Assembly (NCBI RefSeq): GCF_003386535.1
Contig: NZ_QTTN01000003.1
Coordinates: 185,944 to 249,943, forward strand
Source of the DNA: Paenibacillus taihuensis
GTDB lineage: Bacteria; Bacillota; Bacilli; Paenibacillales; Paenibacillaceae
DNA length: 64,000 nt
Direction of reading: 5' to 3'
In this document: positions 1-8,166 of the stretch, piece by piece
How the letters are laid out: every line of letters starts with the position of its first letter
Numbering within the stretch: the stretch's first letter is position 1
Notes under the pieces: model-generated
The model's database searches: none
Told to the model about the DNA's origin: nothing
Seen by the model: the letters and a program-made list of their open reading frames with translations, nothing else
Translations under genes and position numbers: made by a program

Positions 1-419
1 GCGGCTCGCAGGGCGGCGCTCTGACGATTGCCTGCGCAGCGCTTGAGCCCCGTATTGCGAAGCTCGCGCCTGTATTCCCATTCCTGAGCGACTACCGCCG
101 CGTCTGGGATATGGACCTCGACAAGGACGCTTACTCGGAGCTGAGAACGTTCTTTCGTCACTTCGATCCGCAGCATAAGCGCGAGGAAGAGATTTTCACA
201 AGACTCGGTTACATCGATATTCAATACTTGGCGAACCGTATTAAGGGAGACGTTCTAATGGCTGTCGGCCTGATGGATACCATCTGCCCGCCGTCGTCCC
301 AGTTCGCTGCCTATAACAAAATTACGGCGCCGAAAGCGCTTGAAATTTATCCGGATTTTGGACATGAACATCTGCCGGGCTTTAATGACAGAACGATTCA
401 ATTTTTCTTGGGAGAATAG
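1..419 (+). CDS. Acetylxylan esterase / cephalosporin-C deacetylase, CE7 family (3' part)
   Basis: The reading frame is open from base 3 and the start lies outside the window, so only about 138 C-terminal residues are present. The fragment begins at GSQGG, the nucleophile-elbow serine typical of CE7 esterases, and carries the expected catalytic Asp (GLMDTICPP) and His (FGHEH). Family members are cytoplasmic alpha/beta hydrolases that remove acetyl groups from xylo-oligosaccharides or cephalosporin C. An SGNH esterase starts 15 bases downstream on the same strand, so the two probably form a deacetylation operon for plant polysaccharide fragments (inference). Confidence 0.88.
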   Translation, partial: GSQGGALTIACAALEPRIAKLAPVFPFLSDYRRVWDMDLDKDAYSELRTFFRHFDPQHKREEEIFTRLGYIDIQYLANRIKGDVLMAVGLMDTICPPSSQFAAYNKITAPKALEIYPDFGHEHLPGFNDRTIQFFLGE

Positions 420-434
420 AGGGGGATACGAAGG

Positions 435-1094
435 ATGCGTCTTACGAGCAAAGATAAGCTAGTCATGATCGGCGATTCGATCACGGACTGCGATCGTGCA
501 AGACCGGTTGGCGAAGGGCTGTTTGGAGCGATTGGCAAGGGGTACGTGAGCGTCGTGGATGCGCTGCTATCCTCGACCTACCCAGAGCTCGGCATTCGTG
601 TCGTGAATATGGGGACGAGCGGCAACACGGTACTGGACTTGAAGGACCGCTGGCAGACGGATGTCATTGCTCTGAAGCCGGATTGGCTGTCCATTATGAT
701 CGGTACGAACGACGTGTGGCGTCAATACGACAGCCCGACGATTCCGGAGCAGCATGTCTACCTGGAGCAGTATGAGGCGACGCTGGATCAGCTCGTCACG
801 GAGGTGCTGCCTTCGGTAAAAGGTATCGTGCTTATGACGCCATTCTACATCGAGCCGAATACGCAAGACTTGATGCGTGCAGAGATGGATCGTTACGGCG
901 CGGCTGTGAAGCGGATTGCCGAGAAGCATAACACCTTGTTCGTGGATACGCAGGCTGCGTTCAATCAAGTGCTGGAGCATCTGTATTCCGGCACGATCGC
1001 ATGGGACCGCGTTCATCCGAACCATACCGGACATGCGGTGCTTGCACGCGCGTTTCTGCAAGTGATCGGCTACGATTACAATAAAGGGTTATAA
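435..1094 (+). CDS. SGNH/GDSL-family esterase
   Basis: This 219-residue protein has the SGNH hydrolase blocks: GDSITD with the nucleophile Ser near residue 15, a Gly in block II (NMGTSGNT), GTND in block III, and DRVHPNHTGH near the C-terminus supplying the Asp-His pair. There is no signal peptide, so it is likely cytoplasmic. Such enzymes in Bacillales commonly deacetylate rhamnogalacturonan or xylo-oligosaccharides; the exact substrate cannot be read from sequence. It lies just behind a CE7 esterase, which supports a shared role in removing acetyl groups from imported oligosaccharides. The ATG follows an AAGG-type ribosome site. Confidence 0.85.
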   Translation: MRLTSKDKLVMIGDSITDCDRARPVGEGLFGAIGKGYVSVVDALLSSTYPELGIRVVNMGTSGNTVLDLKDRWQTDVIALKPDWLSIMIGTNDVWRQYDSPTIPEQHVYLEQYEATLDQLVTEVLPSVKGIVLMTPFYIEPNTQDLMRAEMDRYGAAVKRIAEKHNTLFVDTQAAFNQVLEHLYSGTIAWDRVHPNHTGHAVLARAFLQVIGYDYNKGL

Positions 1095-1145
1095 AAGAGA
1101 AGAGACCTTCTTTGCCAATCATGGCAGGGAGGTCTCTCTTCTTTT
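1091..1145. terminator. Bidirectional terminator between the esterase and oxidoreductase genes
   Basis: A 16-base stem (14 of 16 paired) made from AAAAGAGAAGAGACCT and AGGTCTCTCTTCTTTT encloses a loop of about 23 bases. A runs on one side and T runs on the other let it work for both convergent genes. Confidence 0.75.
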
Positions 1146-1150
1146 CAATG

Positions 1151-2185
1151 CTATTGCCAATCCTCGATGACGAGCTTGCCGATCATCGTACCAGACTCCA
1201 GCTTCGCATGGGCTGCCCGCAGGTTCGCTGCGTTGATCGGCGAAAGCCGCTCGTTCAGCGTCGACCACAGAGCGCCCTCATCAACAAGTTGCGAGACCTC
1301 GCTTAATATCCGATGCTGCTCGATCATATCGGCAGTCTCGAACATCGAACGCGTAAACATAAACTCCCACACGAACGTTACGCTCTTGCTCTTGAGCAGG
1401 TGCAGCGGCACCGGCTCAGTCGTATCGACGATGGAGCAGATCGCGCCTTGCGGAGCAATCGCTTCTGCCATGCTGAGGAAATGCGCTGTCGTCGCATTCG
1501 TGCATAGGATGTAGTCAACGAAACGTAAGCCGATTGCTTCGAGCTGCGGCATCCATGGCTTGTGGTGATTAATGATGTGATCCGCGCCGTGATCAATCGC
1601 CCATGACTTTGAGCTTGCCCGCGATGCGCTTCCGATGACAGTCAGCCCCGCCAACTTCGCGAGCTGCATCGCGATCGAACCGACACCGCCCGCCGCGCCG
1701 ACGACCAGTATCGTTTTGCCGGCATTCGCTGCTTTATCAATCGCGATGTGCAGCCTGTCATGCAGTGCTTCCCACGCTGTGACCGACGTTAGCGGAAGTG
1801 CAGCCGCTTCGGCGTAATTCAGGGAAGCAGGCATTCGTGCAGCGATCCGCTCATCGACCAGCTGATACTCGCTGTTGCAGCCTTGGCGTGTCACGCTGCC
1901 AGAATAGTACACGCGGTCCCCCGGCTGGAGCAGTTCGCATGCTGGACCAACGGCTTCAACAGTGCCTGACGCATCCCAGCCGAGAATACGAGGCGTCGAT
2001 TCAACCTTGTCCTTCGGCGCACGCTGCTTCGTATCGATCGGATTCACCGAGATTGCCTCGACTTTGACCAGGATATCTCGGCCAGCAGGGGCACCAGGCT
2101 TCTCCACCTCGATATCCATCAAGCTATCTTCCCTCGTGATCGGGAGGTAGTGCGTGAGTCCGACTGCTCGCATGAATGGTGTCAT
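1151..2185 (-). CDS. Zinc-type alcohol dehydrogenase-like (quinone oxidoreductase-type) MDR protein
   Basis: This 344-residue protein has the medium-chain dehydrogenase/reductase layout: an N-terminal GroES-like domain (NPIDTKQRAP, GWDASGTVEAVG) and a Rossmann domain with the nucleotide-binding glycines VVGAAGGVGS near residue 165. The cysteines and histidines that bind structural and catalytic zinc in true alcohol dehydrogenases are not apparent, so it belongs with the zinc-independent NADPH:quinone reductase-like branch (YogA / TIGR02817-like). Expected activity is NADPH-dependent reduction of quinones or enones. It is a single gene converging on the esterase pair. Confidence 0.85.
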   Translation of the reverse strand: MTPFMRAVGLTHYLPITREDSLMDIEVEKPGAPAGRDILVKVEAISVNPIDTKQRAPKDKVESTPRILGWDASGTVEAVGPACELLQPGDRVYYSGSVTRQGCNSEYQLVDERIAARMPASLNYAEAAALPLTSVTAWEALHDRLHIAIDKAANAGKTILVVGAAGGVGSIAMQLAKLAGLTVIGSASRASSKSWAIDHGADHIINHHKPWMPQLEAIGLRFVDYILCTNATTAHFLSMAEAIAPQGAICSIVDTTEPVPLHLLKSKSVTFVWEFMFTRSMFETADMIEQHRILSEVSQLVDEGALWSTLNERLSPINAANLRAAHAKLESGTMIGKLVIEDWQ

Positions 2186-2232
2186 ATGTATTGGTTCCTC
2201 CTGGCTTCTTAAGCATGAATGAGATCATTATA

Positions 2233-2270
2233 GCAAAAAAATCCTCCATCCGAGCCCAGCAATGGAGGAT
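2233..2270 (-). terminator. Intrinsic terminator of the chemotaxis receptor gene
   Basis: On the minus strand a 9-bp stem (ATCCTCCAT / ATGGAGGAT) with a 12-base loop is followed by a T run, 14 bases after the receptor stop codon. Confidence 0.8.
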
Positions 2271-2283
2271 GGAGGATATCGTA

Positions 2284-3543
2284 TTAGACCTTGAAAATCG
2301 ACATCGTGCGCTGCAGCTGCATGACGATCTGCTGCATCTTCTCGGTTTCCGTAACAACCGCTTGAACGGAGCCCATTTGCTCGTTCATCGATGCGGACAC
2401 TTGCTCCGTGCCTGCTGCCGATTGCTGCGTAATCGCCGAGATATTCTGAATCGCTCCGGAAATTTTGCGAGCGCCTTCCATCATCTGATCGCTCTCCGAA
2501 GAGAACTCCGCGATTTGCTCGGTGATGAACTGTACGCTTGTGACGAGCTCCGTGAAGACGAGCTCCGAATCGCGCAGCATTTTCATTTGCAGCTGAACGA
2601 CTTCTTCGTTCACTTTAATATTCTGAATCGCTTGCTTGACGCCTTGATCGATGCTGCGTACGAGGGTATGGATTTCCTTCGTCGAAGCGGTCGACTCTTC
2701 CGCCAGCTTGCGGACTTCCTGTGCAACGACCGCGAAGCCGCGTCCGTGCTCGCCTGCGCGGGCTGCTTCGATCGACGCATTCAGCGACAGCAGGTTCGTC
2801 TGCTCTGCGAGATCAGAGATCGTGCGCGTAATCGCCGAGATGCCGTCTGCCTTGCGGGCCAGCTCTTCAATCGCTTCCGCTACTTGCTGAGTTGCCTCGA
2901 CGTTGCGGGACATACCCGCTGCCTGGCTCTCTACCGCTTGGCGTCCGCGTTCTACGAGCGAGATCGTTTGCTCGGAGCGCTTGTTCATTTCTTTCGTCGA
3001 GTGCGCGTATGTCGTTACTTTATTCTCAATGTCGCGAATAGAGTCCGCCATGTCGCTGACATCCTCGGAGATCGTATTCGCGCCAGTCGCAAGCTCGCCG
3101 GCAGAAGTAGCTACCTGCTCCATAACCTGCTTCAAGTTTATGTTCTTATCAAAGATGCTGCGGCTCGTATCGTTTACGACTCTTGCGATGTTGGATGTTT
3201 CCTTCAGGATCTCGCGCAGCTTGTCCACCATGCTGTTGAAGGAATGGCCGAGCTCGCCCAGCGATGCGGAAGAAGAGACGTCTACTTTCTGCGTGAAGTC
3301 ACCTTTCGCAATGCCGAACGCGATGGAGGTCATCTCGTCGATAGATGATGTAAGCGCTGTCTCGATCACACGTACGAGAGGGAAGGTTACTGCTGCTGCA
3401 ATCACAATGATGACAAGGCCGAGTATAAGGCTGCCGCCGGTCAGCAGCAGTCCAAGAATGAGCGCAATTGCGAAGATCGCGACAATCGTGTAGCAGCCGG
3501 TCAAAAGCTTGTTTCGAATCGACATAGAATGGAACCATTGCAT
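2284..3543 (-). CDS. Methyl-accepting chemotaxis protein without an extracellular sensor domain
   Basis: This 419-residue protein has two closely spaced N-terminal membrane segments (about residues 15-36 and 38-58) joined by only a few residues, then a HAMP-like linker and a long coiled-coil signalling domain. The hairpin tip ([19 protein letters not shown] and [18 protein letters not shown]) matches the CheA/CheW-contact region of MCPs. With no extracellular ligand domain, it probably senses membrane state or an internal signal, or relays from a partner. The gene has its own terminator. Confidence 0.92.
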   Translation of the reverse strand: MQWFHSMSIRNKLLTGCYTIVAIFAIALILGLLLTGGSLILGLVIIVIAAAVTFPLVRVIETALTSSIDEMTSIAFGIAKGDFTQKVDVSSSASLGELGHSFNSMVDKLREILKETSNIARVVNDTSRSIFDKNINLKQVMEQVATSAGELATGANTISEDVSDMADSIRDIENKVTTYAHSTKEMNKRSEQTISLVERGRQAVESQAAGMSRNVEATQQVAEAIEELARKADGISAITRTISDLAEQTNLLSLNASIEAARAGEHGRGFAVVAQEVRKLAEESTASTKEIHTLVRSIDQGVKQAIQNIKVNEEVVQLQMKMLRDSELVFTELVTSVQFITEQIAEFSSESDQMMEGARKISGAIQNISAITQQSAAGTEQVSASMNEQMGSVQAVVTETEKMQQIVMQLQRTMSIFKV

Positions 3544-3628
3544 CGTGGAAAGCGCCCCTTTATTTGGAATACCACTATTATATCACCGCCTTTAGGTTTG
3601 TCTATATTCGTCTCCACAGAACGAACTA

Positions 3629-3668
3629 TGTCGAAAGGCGTAAACGCGCATAGAAGCCAGATGTCGAA
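3629..3668. promoter_or_regulatory. Two Spo0A-box-like TGTCGAA heptamers
   Basis: TGTCGAA occurs at 3629-3635 and again at 3662-3668, 33 bases apart, in the divergent region between the chemotaxis receptor and the gene at 3787. The heptamer matches the Spo0A box core (TTTGTCRAA-type). Function is inferred from the motif only. Confidence 0.35.
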
Positions 3669-3786
3669 TGGACTATTTCGATTGTAAGGTTTTTGTAATT
3701 TGTTGTTGATGTCTATTATTTAATGGCATATAATGGGTCCGTAGGCGGGTATCACCTATATTATATGAAGATGGAGGCGGACAAGG

Positions 3787-4197
3787 ATGAATTTGGATGC
3801 AATGCCGTTAAGTCGTCAAGTGGATTTCGTCTTTAAACAACTAGAAGAGGAGCTTCTTCATTCGTTGGCAGGTACTGTAATCATACAAATTCGCAATAAC
3901 ATCGTTGGCAAGTACGGCGTTCGCCACAATCCAATTGAGAGCAGGAATGGCGAAATCGGGGAAGCCGAACAAGGCATGACCAGAGAGCAGGCCTTGGCTT
4001 TTCGCAAGATGGCTGTCGATTCGATTCGCTTGAAGCGCAATTGGACGCATGGTGAAATTTCGTATGATTTCTCGGTTCGTTCAGGCACAGGCGCGTGGTC
4101 GGCAAGCATTTCTTTTGAAAGTAACTACAATATGGCAGCAGGGATGTTCCGCTATACACCGAAGTACGAACAGCACGCATTGCGAGAAACACCATAA
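3787..4197 (+). CDS. Conserved-looking hypothetical protein, 136 aa
   Basis: I do not recognise the family. The protein is soluble, has no signal peptide, and begins with a hydrophobic/acidic helix (VDFVFKQLEEELLHSL) followed by a mixed alpha/beta sequence rich in Asn, Arg and Ser. A good ribosome site (TGGAGG) lies upstream of the ATG. Two Spo0A-box-like heptamers lie 120-160 bases upstream and a SASP gene converges from downstream, so a role around sporulation onset is possible but is only inferred. Confidence 0.6.
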   Translation: MNLDAMPLSRQVDFVFKQLEEELLHSLAGTVIIQIRNNIVGKYGVRHNPIESRNGEIGEAEQGMTREQALAFRKMAVDSIRLKRNWTHGEISYDFSVRSGTGAWSASISFESNYNMAAGMFRYTPKYEQHALRETP

Positions 4198-4209
4198 TAT
4201 ACATAACGA

Positions 4210-4240
4210 AAAAAGCTGCCCGTTTGCGGGGCAGCTTTTT
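4210..4240. terminator. Bidirectional terminator
   Basis: A perfect 12-bp stem (AAAAAGCTGCCC / GGGCAGCTTTTT) with a 7-base loop separates the hypothetical gene from the convergent SASP gene. A and T runs lie on both flanks. Confidence 0.85.
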
Positions 4241-4259
4241 CTATCGTTCAGGCGCTTGA

Positions 4260-4472
4260 TTAGCGAGCGGATCTGCCTGCAAGAGACTGCTCCGCGATTT
4301 GAACGAGTCTACGTGTGATGTTGCCTCCGATCGAACCTGCGTCACGAGTCATCATGTCGCCATAATAACCGTCTGCAGGGAACGAGATACCGAGCTCTCT
4401 CGCAACTTCGTACTTCATTTGGTCGAGCGCTGCGCTTGCTCCTGGTACGACTAATTGATTGCTGCTAGCCAT
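4260..4472 (-). CDS. Alpha/beta-type small acid-soluble spore protein
   Basis: This 70-residue protein has both SASP signatures: KYEVARELGI, the GPR protease cleavage region, and DAGSIGGNITRRLV near the C-terminus. These proteins saturate spore DNA and protect it from UV and heat, then are degraded on germination to feed the outgrowing cell. I start it at the ATG at 4472 rather than a longer in-frame start, because GGAGGTGAT lies 4 bases upstream and the product then begins like other SASPs (MASSNQLVVPGA). Expression is expected in the forespore. A second paralogue lies at 12843. Confidence 0.95.
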   Translation of the reverse strand: MASSNQLVVPGASAALDQMKYEVARELGISFPADGYYGDMMTRDAGSIGGNITRRLVQIAEQSLAGRSAR

Positions 4473-4629
4473 AGTTATCACCTCCAGCAAATTTGTCACG
4501 GAAGAAACAACGTATTTGTCTTTCTCGTGTATATCAACCCGCCGTTTCTTCTTGAGCTTAGTATGGTTGCTATGGCGGTTTCTATACGAAAACGGATTCA
4601 GCTAGCGCAATGTAATTTTTCCCAGTTTT

Positions 4630-4962
4630 TCAAAATAGAAAGCCAAGCGCAAGCGGCAGCAGGAACAAGCTGTAAATGCCGATATTCGCGAGTAATGAAG
4701 AAGAGGGCTCATGGTTGCAATCGCAGGCGGCAGCCGTCACGCCATGCCATTCCTGCAAGGCGGAATGGAGCTGATAAATGGCGGTTGCGAACAGTCCAAT
4801 CGCAGACAGCTTCACATAGACAGCCAAGTTCGGCTCGACATATAGAACAAGCGTATGCGTTCGAACGAGGAAAATAATATAGAGCCCGAAGCCGGCCAAT
4901 ATGCCGCTCCGAATCAGATGGTGGACGATCGCTCTGCGCTGTACTGTGGAAAGCATCCGCAT
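4630..4962 (-). CDS. YcgQ/DUF1980-family membrane protein, C-terminally truncated
   Basis: The 110 residues match the N-terminal membrane part of the YcgQ (TIGR03943, DUF1980) family, with about three hydrophobic segments and a small Cys/His cluster (AACDCNHEPS). Family members as I recall them are roughly 250-290 residues with a C-terminal soluble beta domain; here the frame stops right after the third segment (LPLALGFLF). The remaining 130 bases before the SASP gene are too few to hold the missing part in any frame. It follows the YcgR-type permease by 22 bases, the usual partner order. It may be a degraded gene or a minimal functional version. Confidence 0.7.
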   Translation of the reverse strand: MRMLSTVQRRAIVHHLIRSGILAGFGLYIIFLVRTHTLVLYVEPNLAVYVKLSAIGLFATAIYQLHSALQEWHGVTAAACDCNHEPSSSLLANIGIYSLFLLPLALGFLF

Positions 4963-4984
4963 GGCTTATTTGACCTCCCTTTTT

Positions 4985-5905
4985 TCAAAGATGGAAGAAG
5001 AGCTTCTCCGTAAGGATCGAAAGTGTCCAGACGCTGACAACCAGCACAAGCACAATGCCAACCACGACTCTGCTGCGGAAAGTGGAGAACAGCATGAGCA
5101 AGCTCTTCAAATCGACCATCGGCCCGAAGACGAGGAAGGCGAGCAGCGCGCCGGGACCGAAGATGCCGTGAAACGATGAAGCGACGAAAGCATCCGAGGT
5201 GGAACAAAGCGACAGCACGAAGGCTGCCCCCATCATGAATAGATTAGCGATTCCGGGATGTCCGCCGATCGACAGCAGTACATCCTGTTTCACGATGGAT
5301 TGTACGAGCGCTGTGATGAAGGCGCCGATGATGAGGTATTTGCCGATATCAAAAAATTCATCAGAAGCATGAGTGAACGTAGCCTGAATACGGCCACGGA
5401 TGCCGTCATTCAAGCTGCCGTAATTGTAGTTGTGGCCATAATCGGATTCGCTTGAGCGGCCAGAGAACGAATGGATGCCGAGTTTGAGCGGATTGCGCTT
5501 CATGAACCGGTACATGAGCAGTCCGAGCAGCACGCAGACGACTAGTGCAAGTCCCATTCGTGAATAAGCCATTCTGGTATCGGATTGAAAAGCGCTGAAT
5601 GTGGAAGTAAAAACAACGGGATTGATAATCGGCCCGGCGAAAATAAAAACCATTCCGATATACGGCGGCATCCCTTTGCGAATGAGTCTTCGTACAACGG
5701 GAATCATGCCGCATTCGCATAGAGGCAGCAGCAAGCCGAGCAAGCTGCCGAACAGGACGCCTGCAATTGGATTGCGAGGCGTAATTCTAGCGATCATCGA
5801 GTCGGATACGAATACTTGCAGCAGTGCCGAGACAAGGACGCCGAGCAGAATGAACGGGAACGCTTCAACGATAATGCTTATAAAAATATGCTGAAAGTCA
5901 TGCAT
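4985..5905 (-). CDS. YcgR-type permease (DUF318)
   Basis: This roughly 306-residue polytopic membrane protein has the family hallmarks PLCECGMIPV in the first half and LCSTSDAF in the second, within two related sets of helices. A charged cytoplasmic loop lies between them (residues about 140-195). Transport substrate is not established; the family is often found beside YcgQ and metal-responsive operators. I chose the ATG at 5905; a TTG at 5917, right behind AGGAGAGGAG, is an equally good start, whereas the open frame extending to 6094 would add a non-homologous leader. It is divergent from the Fur-box-preceded lipoprotein gene. Confidence 0.82.
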   Translation of the reverse strand: MHDFQHIFISIIVEAFPFILLGVLVSALLQVFVSDSMIARITPRNPIAGVLFGSLLGLLLPLCECGMIPVVRRLIRKGMPPYIGMVFIFAGPIINPVVFTSTFSAFQSDTRMAYSRMGLALVVCVLLGLLMYRFMKRNPLKLGIHSFSGRSSESDYGHNYNYGSLNDGIRGRIQATFTHASDEFFDIGKYLIIGAFITALVQSIVKQDVLLSIGGHPGIANLFMMGAAFVLSLCSTSDAFVASSFHGIFGPGALLAFLVFGPMVDLKSLLMLFSTFRSRVVVGIVLVLVVSVWTLSILTEKLFFHL

Positions 5906-6098
5906 GACTGACCACAAGTCTCCTCTCCTATGAAACAAGCGGCAATAACTGGCTGTATGGCTGCTGGCCAAGCTGATGGCGCTATGTAATAGGTTATGCG
6001 CCCAGTAGGCGGGGCAGGACAGCCTTGTTATTAAATTTATGAAGCTTGCCAAAAAAACATTGCCAACCTTTTGGTAAAGGAGTAGAATTCGCAATATA

Positions 6099-6113
6099 TG
6101 ATAATGATTCTCA
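6099..6113. promoter_or_regulatory. Fur box (7-1-7)
   Basis: TGATAATGATTCTCA matches the Bacillus Fur consensus TGATAATNATTATCA at 14 of 15 positions. It overlaps TATATGATAAT, which could serve as a -10 element, and sits 29 bases before the ATG of the lipoprotein gene at 6142, the normal place for iron-dependent repression. It is also about 195 bases upstream of the divergent permease. A Zur operator (TCGTAATNATTACGA) fits less well. Confidence 0.8.
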
Positions 6114-6141
6114 TTCTTATAACTGCTGGGAGAACTTGGTG

Positions 6142-8166
6142 ATGAAGTGGAAATTGGGGAAAAGGACGGGAAGCGCGGCTACGCTGTCTGCTGTTCTTGC
6201 ATGTTCTGTTGCGGTAACCGGCTGCGGCTCAGATGTACATGTGAAGGTAACTGACTATAATTTCGACACGGCAGGCAATATGTTTGCTTACGCGGAATTT
6301 GAGCTTTCGGGCGAGCCGCTCGCAGAATCGCTTGGTGCTGATCTGGACGTTCTGGATGCAGTCAAACCGGATTCGCCGACGGCGTTCGATTACATAGCTG
6401 GCATCGAGTCTTACGAGTATTCTGAGGAAGCGATGTATGAAGTGGTGGAGAAGTCCGGTCTCGGACTCCATCTCGTGAATGGTCCCGCCGTTGCGGAAGA
6501 AGCGCAGAAGGCTGGCGTAAAGAACAATGAGCTGCTGGCGTCCCGATTCGTGAAAATGGCGGACAGCGTAGGTCAGCCTGCGGAAGATATTCAGCAGCAC
6601 ATATATCCGACTTTTATTGAATACGCTGCAGGCGATCCGCGTTACACGCAGAAGCTTGCGACGGACAAATTCGCCGATGGCGAAGATGGCGCTTATATAC
6701 CGAAGATTCAAGTGGATTTCGGCACGCTTCGCTGGGACCGCGACAAGATGAAGAAGCAGCTCGTTCCGGCGGCTTATGGCGGCACGATGCTGAAGCAGTC
6801 GCTTTGGGCCGGCGATTTTCTCGGCAACCTGCATGACGCGAAGAGCGACGAAGAGGTCGATGCTTTTACAGCAGCAGCCGGTCCAGAAGGCGATCAAGGG
6901 TTGAAGCTCGGCGTTAGTTCAAGCGACGGCATGCAAGGAATGATTTTGACAGAAGAAGTTTGGAATAAGCTCTTATTCGCACGTGATCATCTGTTCTACA
7001 ATCCTTCGTCGAAGTCGCTTGGCACGCTGGCAGCAGGCGCATATTTGCCGCATGCGGTAGATGTAGAAGAGAACGGGGACAAGGACTTCCCGAATGTGAA
7101 AAGCATGAGCGTATCCGATGGACGCAGCTTGCTGCAGGATCAATGGCTGATGCTGTGGCCGGCGTCGGAATTCTTCGGCATGACGGACCAGCGGGCTGCG
7201 AATCCGAACCGCAATCCAGCGTTCGCGCGCGTATTTGACGGCGATCCATTCCCGGCTGCGCCGGCAGCGAACACGGATGCGGATCCATCGAACGATGTTG
7301 CATCCACTGATCCATACACGACGGCTCGCGATGTGCTGCTTGCCGTGTTCCATAACGTGAAGACGCGTCATTGGAACGATAAGGCAGGCGCATTCGTGAC
7401 GGAGTCGGACGGCGATAGGCAAGGGACGACGGTCGACGCCTTCCAGTCGGGCTACACGATCGAGGCGCTGCGGATGTTCGAGCGGGCAATCGACGGTTTG
7501 CCGGTTGGCTATGCGAACGGCGATGCGGCGGAAGGCATGGGCACGGAGCAGGGAGCTGCGGCCAAATCGATGCTTGTGAAGCAGGCGGATTTCATCCTGC
7601 AGTCGTTGATTAATAAGGACGGGTTGGCGGTTGAGAGTTACGATACGGCCAAAGGCGAAGCTAGCACGAAGACGACGCTGCAAGCGCAAATCGGTGCGAT
7701 CCGCGGTTTGACGTCGGCGTTCCTCGCGACGGAAGACGAGAAGTACCGCGATGCTGCGCGGAAGCTGTATGCGGCGATGGACGAGAAGCTGTGGGATGAC
7801 GGCTTGAAAGCATACAAAACAAGCGGCAAAGATGCGAAGTATGATGCGCTCACCGTTGGCGGCGTGTCCGCTGTTCTTCGTCTTGCTCTGTCTAACTTGA
7901 AGAATACGAGCGATGATACCGACGCGCCGAAGTCGCTCGATCAGAGCGCGATTCAGGAACGCTATGTAACGTTCTTCCGCCAAGTGGTGGACGGTCCGAT
8001 GCTTGAGGAGGGCATGCAGGCGAGCGAATTCTGGGATACCGGCGATGTGTACAAGGAAGGCGACGATTCCGGCAACACAGATGGCGACACGGTACCGCAG
8101 CTGCAGAAGGGACATGGTGAGTATGGCATTGCCCCAGTACTTCTACCGGTATCTGTCTCGAAATAA
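6142..8166 (+). CDS. Large lipoprotein of unknown function, Fur-box-associated, partner of the MauG-like protein
   Basis: The protein is about 674 residues. Its N-terminus is a lipoprotein signal (basic KWKLGKR, hydrophobic core, lipobox VTGC), so it is anchored outside the membrane. Residues about 30-270 form one unfamiliar region. From about residue 340 on there is a helical region with repeated aromatic and acidic positions (DAFQSGYTIEALRMFERA, DEKYRDAARKLYAAMDEKLW), resembling an alpha/alpha-toroid like those in glycan-processing proteins. I cannot name a family. The ATG at 6142 follows GGGAG; the longer open frame from 6046 would run through the Fur box. The next gene overlaps its 3' end, so the two are translationally coupled. 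Confidence 0.75.
   Translation: MKWKLGKRTGSAATLSAVLACSVAVTGCGSDVHVKVTDYNFDTAGNMFAYAEFELSGEPLAESLGADLDVLDAVKPDSPTAFDYIAGIESYEYSEEAMYEVVEKSGLGLHLVNGPAVAEEAQKAGVKNNELLASRFVKMADSVGQPAEDIQQHIYPTFIEYAAGDPRYTQKLATDKFADGEDGAYIPKIQVDFGTLRWDRDKMKKQLVPAAYGGTMLKQSLWAGDFLGNLHDAKSDEEVDAFTAAAGPEGDQGLKLGVSSSDGMQGMILTEEVWNKLLFARDHLFYNPSSKSLGTLAAGAYLPHAVDVEENGDKDFPNVKSMSVSDGRSLLQDQWLMLWPASEFFGMTDQRAANPNRNPAFARVFDGDPFPAAPAANTDADPSNDVASTDPYTTARDVLLAVFHNVKTRHWNDKAGAFVTESDGDRQGTTVDAFQSGYTIEALRMFERAIDGLPVGYANGDAAEGMGTEQGAAAKSMLVKQADFILQSLINKDGLAVESYDTAKGEASTKTTLQAQIGAIRGLTSAFLATEDEKYRDAARKLYAAMDEKLWDDGLKAYKTSGKDAKYDALTVGGVSAVLRLALSNLKNTSDDTDAPKSLDQSAIQERYVTFFRQVVDGPMLEEGMQASEFWDTGDVYKEGDDSGNTDGDTVPQLQKGHGEYGIAPVLLPVSVSK

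Noticed and set aside
2176..3348. 390-residue frame antisense to the chemotaxis receptor
   Set aside because: Shadow of an unmistakable MCP gene on the other strand.
6099..6113. Zur operator
   Set aside because: The match to TGATAATNATTATCA is 14 of 15; the Zur consensus with CGTAAT arms fits worse.
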